Shown in pieces: positions 40,355 through 49,300 of a stretch of DNA of 64,000 nt. Source of the DNA: Leguminivora glycinivorella (taxonomy: Eukaryota; Arthropoda; Insecta; Lepidoptera; Tortricidae); NCBI RefSeq assembly GCF_023078275.1, contig NC_062980.1, forward strand, positions 16,200,783 through 16,264,782, written 5' to 3'. Each line of letters begins with the position of its first letter. The first letter of the stretch is position 1. A program made the position numbers and the translations under genes. Below the pieces are notes generated by a model. The model did not search any database. It had not been told where the DNA came from and saw nothing but the letters and a program-made list of their open reading frames with translations.

Positions 40355-43300
40355 GTAAGTTATGCCAAGCAGGGTAAGTTATAGTTATAGCAAAGCAGGC
40401 AGGAAAATACCCGGAAAACTTAATCCACTTGGCGTCGTTCTGTTGATCAACAGCTTAGGTCCACTTGCACCAACGAAGATGGAGGCTTAGCCCACCATTT
40501 TATATGGAATTTGTCAGTTGACAGCCCATTAACTCTGAGTTGAGTGGTTGATGCAATAGGGCCTTAGGGTGTTAGGAATGGAGTGGCAGCAGGTTACCAA
40601 AGCTGCAAAGGACCGGAACCAATGGAGGAATATGATTCGAGCCCTACATCCTAATAAAAGGAAACATGATTTATATAAGAAGAAGCAACCGAAGCTATAA
40701 ATTCAACTGTAGGCCGTACTTCTCCACTGATCGTCTTTTGTTTAGCTCCTTTTAAAAATAACGTGTATTTTGATTGTCATCACTCACCAACTAGCTATGA
40801 ACTATAAAACATCATCTTTTATTTACTCAGCGACTTTCTTTTGTGCGTCTCTATCGCCGATAGCTCATCACTTACTCTTTCTGATAATGGGACTAGTCAC
40901 CAGTACATCTCTGTAAAGAGCGCCCGTTTTCAGCAACCATGCAAATTCTTGATTGATGTAGTCGATTCCATGGCCATTAACCTTTTATTCTTCCTACTTT
41001 CAGATCCATGATTGGGACAGAAGGACTCAATCCACCACATTCTCATCTTTTCTGTTTGGCTACGCACTTATGTTGCTACCAGCAGAACTCTGCGTCAGCC
41101 AGTTTGGAAGCAAAATGTTGGTCACAGCCATTCTTGCCATGAATGGTGGATTTAGTGCCGCTATGCCTAATATTGTAAACAAGGTATGTTATTTGAAACT
41201 ATTTTTTAAAAAGAATAATTTTGGTTTGTGCACTGGATCGCTTTCACCTGAGATAGGCTCAGTGCCATCTAAGCTAGGCCGTGCCCATCAGGCCCAATGC
41301 GCTTCCATCTGAGCTGTCAAAACGCCAAACAACACAGAGACTATTTTCTGACATAAGTATAGGTGCCTATATTGGGGTACCTAGCGACATCTACCCTAAG
41401 AGTTTTAAACTTCTGAAACGGCGACTGAGGAGCAACCTTGGAAATTTATCGTTCTGAGCTATAAGGACTCTTTAGTTAGACGTCTGCAATTGATGCTATT
41501 AAATCAGTGGTACATAGGTACAGTGCCTCAGATATGGGTCACCTCGCGCAGATCTATCATCACAAGTCCATGCCCAAGGGTCACTGTGGAAGTCATTTGC
41601 TTGGACAGGTCTTAGAGATGTAAGAGCTATGGGGCAATAAGAAGACCTATCAAGAGTAAACAGGTATCTTCTGGGCGAGCTCACTCCATCGTAGGCCATG
41701 TCTTCGCCTTTGGCTAGTCTGTGGACAAAAGTAAGCTCATTTATAATAAAAAAAAACCTATACAGAGACACAGACATCTACTACCGTATCAAGAGTTTAC
41801 CTATATTTTTTATTATCTATTTTTTCCAGGGAGGATGGATAGCTGTGTCCAACACCCAGTTGCTCTTAGGCATGTCTCAAGCTTGTATGGCTCCTGCGAA
41901 TAGAGTTATGCTCGAAAACTGGATGCCACCTAATGAGAAAACTTTCTTCAGTAGCATAGTTTACGGAGGTAAGGTGGTAGATAATTTACCTCTTGATGTC
42001 AAACAAAAGCGTCATTTAAGGTACCCACTGTATGTCAGTTAACTAAGCAATCTGTCAAAGCAGTGTCTGTTTGTTATTCCGTCTTTCACGGCAAAACGGA
42101 GCGACGAATTGACGTGATTTTTTAAGTGGAGATAGTTGAAGGAATGGAGAGTGACAAGGGCTACTTTATGTCTCTTTCTAATCACCCACTTCCCTAAAAT
42201 CGGGGGTGGAAGTTCGGAGCAAAAATTTTAGAATTTAACGCGAGTGAAGCCGCGTGCAAAATAATTTCTGGCCCTACCTAATCTTATAAGTAACAGCGGT
42301 GTTTCTTATGCAAAAATGCAATGTGACAAATAGTCTGCAGAAGTTTCATACATCGTATTGAATTACTTCTTTCACTCAAGGGAAATTCTAAAGTAAATTG
42401 TCTTACTCGCTAACAATACTGAATAATTTCCAAGCTTGGGGACGATATTTGCTAGCATGTCGTCTGTAGCTTACTTTTTAAATCTCTCGCTGGTATTGCG
42501 AGTAAGATGTATAATATATGTAGGTAAGTAGGCAAACGTTAGCAGATTAGCTAGTGTCAAAGTCTGGTAGTTATTTTACAACCAAATTAGTAGAAAGAAG
42601 TATTTTTTTTATTTTGTAATTCGGCCCTGCCTATAATTTTTCAGGAACGTACTTAGGCATGATCCTGTCATTGCCGTGCGCAGGCGCGCTTTCCACGCAC
42701 CGTCTTGGCTGGGAACTGATATTCTACGCGCAGGCCATGGCCGCTTTATCGTCATGTGCTGTATGGGGCACCCTCACGGCAGCAGCACCGCAAAAACACC
42801 AAGCTATCGGGGATAAGGAGAAGGAATATATAGAAGAAACTAAAGGATTTTATAAAAAGGTGGGTGTTCCATTTCACTTAGTTATGAATGACCATTCACC
42901 AAAAAAAAAAGATCTAGATCACTTGTGGAGAAGCCGGGAATCAGACCCTTTTCGTTTTTGTCTTCAGATAACACCGCTAAAGGATTAACTTTACGTCACC
43001 CCGACCGCTTCGCATGTTAATTTTACTCGTTCAATTAAAATACTCTCTTATTTCACATACTGTCATTAAGGCCTGAGTGGACTCTCAGAGCGGAGCATTC
43101 GGCGGGCCGTGTCTCTCGTCGTCTCAGTTGACTTGTATGATCATCAGGACAATTGTTTGACACGCACGCCCAAATGTGCACTCAGACCTTACACTAGCAC
43201 GTATTAAATATTTCAGAAACAACTACCAGTTCCCTGGCGCGACATTCTTCGCTCGCCGCCATTTTGGGCTTTAGCCGCCGCCCACGCAGCTTTCAACGCC

Positions 43301-46300
43301 GTGTTCATTTTCTTCCTGTTCGATGTCCCTTACTTTTTTACTGTATTTGGGAGGTCATTAAAAGAAGTAAGTGCCTCAACCTCAGTTTGAAACATAAAAT
43401 TAATATTATCATGCAATCAACTTGTTTGAAAATTAAACAAATAACATAATAATCTACGCACGTGTCAGGCAATAACTAATATGATATATGTGCCTTGAAA
43501 ACCAGCGCCACCATGTCAAGGTTATACTAGTTTAAGATAAATTTTAGGTTGACTAGCAATATTAAAACCAAATAATGTCTTTATGCATACTATCTTGGTT
43601 ATTATTTCAAAACGAGGGGAAAAGAGTGCAATTCCAAACATAAGACTGTTACTAATGTTATTTGACTTAAAAATCTTAAGATAATATGTACTACATCTTA
43701 TTATTAACACATTAATTTAATCGTTTTCAGGCATCAGTATTGGCAATGCTACCTTTCCTAGTGATGTGGCTGGTTTACCTCACTACATCGCCCACCATCG
43801 AATGGGTTTACAACTCAGGGTTCCTGAGTTATGTACTCAATACTACCTACTACAGGAAGCTGATCAATGGCTTAGGTGAGTAATAGAACGAGGGAACATA
43901 AGTTCTTACATTCAAATTCACACGGCTGTTGGGTAACGCCATCCGGAATTTCGATGTTTTAATCTGAATCGTAAAAGAAAGTCTGGTTTCATAATAACTT
44001 AACTAAAGACTACGAGTTTGCGGCGCTTGCAGTGGAGACAATGGGACCTTGGTCGGCCGACATGAAGGGTGAATCCACGTAAAAGTAACGTGAGTCACGA
44101 CTTCATGGAGTGTTTATTTAAACTACAGCGGCAAATGAAAGTAACACTTATTTAGAGATAGATTATCACTAGAACTTGCATCGTGAATAAATGGAACATG
44201 CCATAAAATCATGAACCATGTTGCTCTTGCCGCGGATTGACCCTGAAGACTTTCATGGATGGTCGACACGGCTGATCGACGCATCCGGCGACCTAAGGGC
44301 TGGCACTTACCTCTCCCATCGTAGGTATATCGCTGACAATTCAAAGAGGTAATATGGCCAGCGTCCTAGGGTCAATGCCTCACGGAGACTCGCTGGACGG
44401 GGTTTTCTTTTTATAACCTTTTTTCCCCCGTTTAGTATTTCTTATTTTACGTGTTAGTATTATTTTTATTTATTACAAGTTTATTTTTATAATTTAGTTT
44501 TTGTATAGATGCGTAAATAAATGTGTTCAAAGTTATGTATATTTCACCAATGTAACGTGAACGCTTGATCAATGAATTGTAGAAATACATAAGCAAAATT
44601 TGTGAGGGGTTGCTATACTGACCAATTCCTTTGCAAGAAAGAAATAGAAGTTTGCGCATAATATTGTCAATTGTGTGAAAATCTAAATTATAAACCATCG
44701 TCATCTCTTTATTTTCTAATACCTACATTTGAATGTTGAAATTATTTCATTACAGGGTCTTTTGGTGCAATAATTGGGCTGACTGTACTCTCAAATGTAA
44801 ACCCCGAATCTGGTCTCATTGTTGTCATATTGACAATAGCGCTAGGGGTAACCGGATTTCAATATTCTGGATTCCTGGTACGTACATGATAAAAGCTCTG
44901 AAAGCTCTGTCTATTGTTTTTGTTCCCTTTGGGATGTAAATATATATGAATATGTGAGATACGTAATTGAGTAATTGGCATTTTCTAGAAAAACAGAATA
45001 TTATTTTGGCTATTAAATTCTGGGAGAGATGGAAATACGACACTTTGTTCTGCGTACAGGGAGCCGATTTTTGAATGGCGACTATTCGATTTCGTGAATT
45101 TAGTTCAATAATATCTCCACTACTAGCGATTTAAATTCTACTAATAGGATCAAAAACGAGTGGTCTTTACCACTAGATTTAAAATTACTAGCCGTCCTTT
45201 TTCAAAAATAGCATTACGTCGTTTTCCACAGACTTTCGAACGGCGAATTCATGCATTCGAGATTCAAAAATCGGTCCCCAGTTATGTTAATAAATCACAT
45301 CACGTGCAAACTATCAAAATGAGAAATGTGCGTACTTTTTGAGTAGGTATTTTCTTTTTTGCCTGTTTTACATTAAGACCATTACCTTGTTACTTTTTCA
45401 CCTCCCCACAAAATTTGACAGACCATTTTATATGCAAAGATAATACCTAAATAGGAATAATCCAGTTAAGTACGTTTCAAGCATGTATTTCTCGATATAC
45501 TATGCCAGGTGTCCCTAAAACTAACGCCAGAACGAAAATGAGTAATAGGACATCTCATTAGCTATTAAATTAAGCGAATTTGACCTTAATGAATCATGGT
45601 TTTCGAGATATTGGCACTGATTTACTTTGTTTTATTTACGTTTTATAAATTAAATGGCCATTATCTCAAAAACCATGACATTTTCATTAAGAGCGCTTTC
45701 AAAAAATCTGCTTGCTCGAATTTCGACGCCGGCGGCGCTGGCGTGCGCCTGTGTGCAGACGCACACTATAACCAGAAGCATAACGATTGTAGCCTGCGGT
45801 ACAGACATAGCGTGCGATCCTCTTCGAACCAACCTTACGTGCGGCTAGAGCGAAAGGGATAGCATTCATGGTCGGTACCGCCACGCCGTCAGTAGCGTTG
45901 CGGACTAACCATTATTGATACTTGCGTAAAAACACCACCATATATATTACATATTTGCATACATGATTTCGTGCATAAATACTTGACCTTTTAGTTTAAT
46001 TATTAAACTTATCACAGTTTTTTTATTAAAACGTGTGTAGCCTTGGAAGAAATAAATTAAAAAACTTTTATAATATAATAAATTGTGTATAATATAATAT
46101 TGTCTTCTGTCACCGCGATAGTTACTCATGAAATAAATTTATGGAATCAGATTATATCGCGTATAATGAATATAATCCGTTTTCTTAGTTTTATTTCATT
46201 TTGTATATGATATGTTTTCTAGGTTCTTTTCAGTGAAGGAAAACATCGCGAGGAAACCGGACTTATTCCAATAAGGTCTAGTTTACCCTTTGGGTTGAAA

Positions 46301-49300
46301 GGTCAGATGGCAGTCGCTTTCGTAAAAACTAGTGCCTACGCCAAATCTTGGGATTAGTAGTCAAAGTGGACCGCAGGCTCCCATGAGCCGTGGCAAATGC
46401 CGGGATAACGCAAGGAAGATGATGATGTTTTCTAGGTACATATATATAATGGAACTAAGATCGGTTTTCTTTAATTTTAAGTAGTTTTTTTTTATATTTA
46501 AAATGTGTTTTTAGGGTTTCGTAGTCAACTACCCTACCCTTATAGTTTCGCCATGTCTGTCTGTCTGTCCCTCCGTCCGTCCGTCCGCGGATAATCTCAG
46601 TGACCGTTAGAACTAGAGAGCTGAAATTTGGTACCAATATGTATATCAGTCACGCCGACAAAGTGCAAAAATAAAAAGTGGAAAAAATGTTTTATTAGGG
46701 TACCCCCCCTACACGTAAAGTAGGGAGTGATTTTTTTTTTTCATTTCAACCCTAACGTATGATTTATTGTTGGATAGGTATTTAAAAATTAATTACTGAA
46801 ATCGTTTTTTGATAATCTTAATATTTTCGGGAATAATCGCTCCTAAAGGAAAAAAAGTGTGCCCCCCCCCCCTAACATTTTAACCATAATATTTAAAAAA
46901 TATTTAAAAATCACACAAGTAGAACTTTATAAACTTTCTAGGAAAACTGTTTTGAACTTGATAGGTTCTGTAGTTTTTGAAAAATATGGAAAACTACGGA
47001 AGAGCCGAGCGGCTATTTACCAACGCGGCTTTAAAAACCGGCCCAGAGCGTGTCGGGCCACGCTCAGTGTAGGCACTGAGCGTGACCCGACACGCTCTCG
47101 GCCGGTTTTTAAATATTATGTTGTTTTAATTGCATGGAGCACAGGAAGGTCCACATCTATGTATTAGTTTTTTGTAAGGAAATACAACTCTACGCTACGC
47201 CTACCTGCTTTAGTTGACTGTTGACACACTGAGACAGTGGATGCGCCAGAGTATAAAAGAGTGATTACCATCTCTTGTCAAAGATCTTGTTGAGACGAAT
47301 CAAACGAACCCAAACACGTAGTGTTTTCAAGACCTGGTCGTGGAATACTCTTGACTACCTTCCAGCTTCATCATCATATCCTGGGTACCATCTCTTGTCA
47401 AAGATCTTGTTGAGACGAATCAAACGAGCCCAAACACGAAATGGTTCAAGACCTAGTTGATGAGAACTCATGACTACCTTCCGGCTTCATCATCAGATCC
47501 TGGGTACCATCACCTCTTGTCAAAGATCTTGTTGAAACGAACCAAACGAGCCCAAACACGGAGTGGTTTCAAGACCTGGTTGATGAATTCTCTTGACTAC
47601 CTTCCAGCTTCATCATCAGATCCTGGGTACCATCTCTTGTCAAAAATCTTGTTGAGACGAACCAAACGAGCCCAAACACGAAATGGTTTCAAGACCTGGT
47701 TGATGAGAACTCATGACTACCTTCCGGCTTCATCATCAGATCCTGGGTACCATCACCTCTTGTCAAAGATCTTGTTGAGGCAAATCAAACGAGCCCAAAC
47801 ACGAAATGGTTTCAAGACCTGGTTGATGAGAACTCATGACTACCTTCCGGCTTCATCATCAGATCCTGGGTACCATCACCTCTTGTCAAAGATCTTGTTG
47901 AGGTGAATCAAACGAGCCCAAACACGAAATGGTTTCAAGACCTGGTTGATGAGAACTCATGACTACCATCTGACTTCATCATCAGATCCTGAGTACCATC
48001 TATTGTCAAAGATTTTGTTGAGACGAGTCAGTAACCTAAAATGATATTCAATAATAAATAATACTTACTAAAAATATTAGTCAAGTTAATTATTTAAAAA
48101 TATTTTAAGCGGGTTACTCACGTATTAAGTCGATATAGCGTGAGTAACCCGCTTAAAATATTTTTAAATATGTATGAGTCTCACGGGAGTTTTATAGTCA
48201 AGTTAATTAGTTAGTTACCAAAGTCGTCAACCCAAGGATCAAAGTTTTCGGTCGCAGTATACATGCAACAGTACAGCCAAACACGCACACAAGTGCGGTT
48301 TTGGACACGGCGGGTGCCGCACACAATGACAAAATAACTTCGCGATCGTCGAGCCGCGTGCGGAGCGGACTAACATACGTCCTGCCTCTACAAGCTCTGC
48401 CGCGGTACTGACATCGCAAGCGCGCGTAACCGGTAATAAGGAGGCATTTTTAAAAAATCGTCAAAAATATTAAATTGCAATTAATAGAAAACTTTTGCAT
48501 AAAATCTGTTTGAGTAAGCGTTTCAGATTAATTTTATATTAAAACTACTTCAAAAACACGTAAGTTTTCGAAGAAATTGACACTTATTCTGAGGTGATTT
48601 CTGAAACAAATTGGATTCATCATATCCTCATTTACTCTATTCTAAAGCCTTATAACAAAGAAGTAGTCTCAGAAGATTGTAGTACAGGATATACATAATA
48701 CAAATTTACTACTTGAAGCATTCAAAACTATCCAAATTTTACAAATTAGACGGACTAAGTCAGCACTTTTCGCGGGTTTTCCTAAACATGCACCAGAAAA
48801 AAAATCATAATTAATTAAGTGAGTTAGTTTTTAAAAATCCAGTCTCACAACATGTAAGTTAAGAAGATGTCCTAATCGAATCCTGAACTTAATAAGTCTT
48901 TTAGATGACGGAAAGTGTAGCATTTTGCCGACTAAAACTATCAATTTTACATTATTGCGACGTTTTCGTTGAATGCCCTCTTAAGGTCAAATTAGCTTAG
49001 CTAGTGAGATGTCCTTTTCGTTTTGGCGTTAGTTTTAGGGACACCCGGTGTAATTTTAACCATAACGTTTTGTTAGGACAACCATCGCAACCTGTCGCAG
49101 AACTTCAGCGGCACCTTGGTTATCCTGACCAGCGCAGCCGCAAGTATCGTGGGCGCGGGAGTGCCTCTCATAACGGGCTCTATTTTGAGTCCTGACCCTG
49201 TAAGTACAGTCGAGCCAAGAAAGTATTTTACCACTTTTCGACTCTATTTCAAACACGTGAGGTCGAAGAGTGGTAAACCAATTTTTTGGCTGACATACCT

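Larger units (their letters stand above)
45505..49047. mobile_element. TIR DNA element expanded by nested insertions (gene 2 intron g)
   Basis: Left end GGTGTCCCTAAAACTAACGC at 45507, right end the inverse at 49028-49047; inverted similarity runs ~85 bp (GGACATCTCA, TTTGACCTTAA). Own sequence appears to be ~45505-45945 and ~48210-49047. In between lie a MITE (46086-46203), a truncated SINE (46225-46424), repeat G (46513-47112), a minisatellite (47262-48030) and a LINE-tail hairpin (48093-48194). No transposase ORF. Confidence 0.65.

Noticed and set aside
47262..48030. CRISPR-like or coding tandem array
   Set aside because: Units are contiguous without spacers, and the genome is eukaryotic; the 149-codon ORF has no start context or neighbours.
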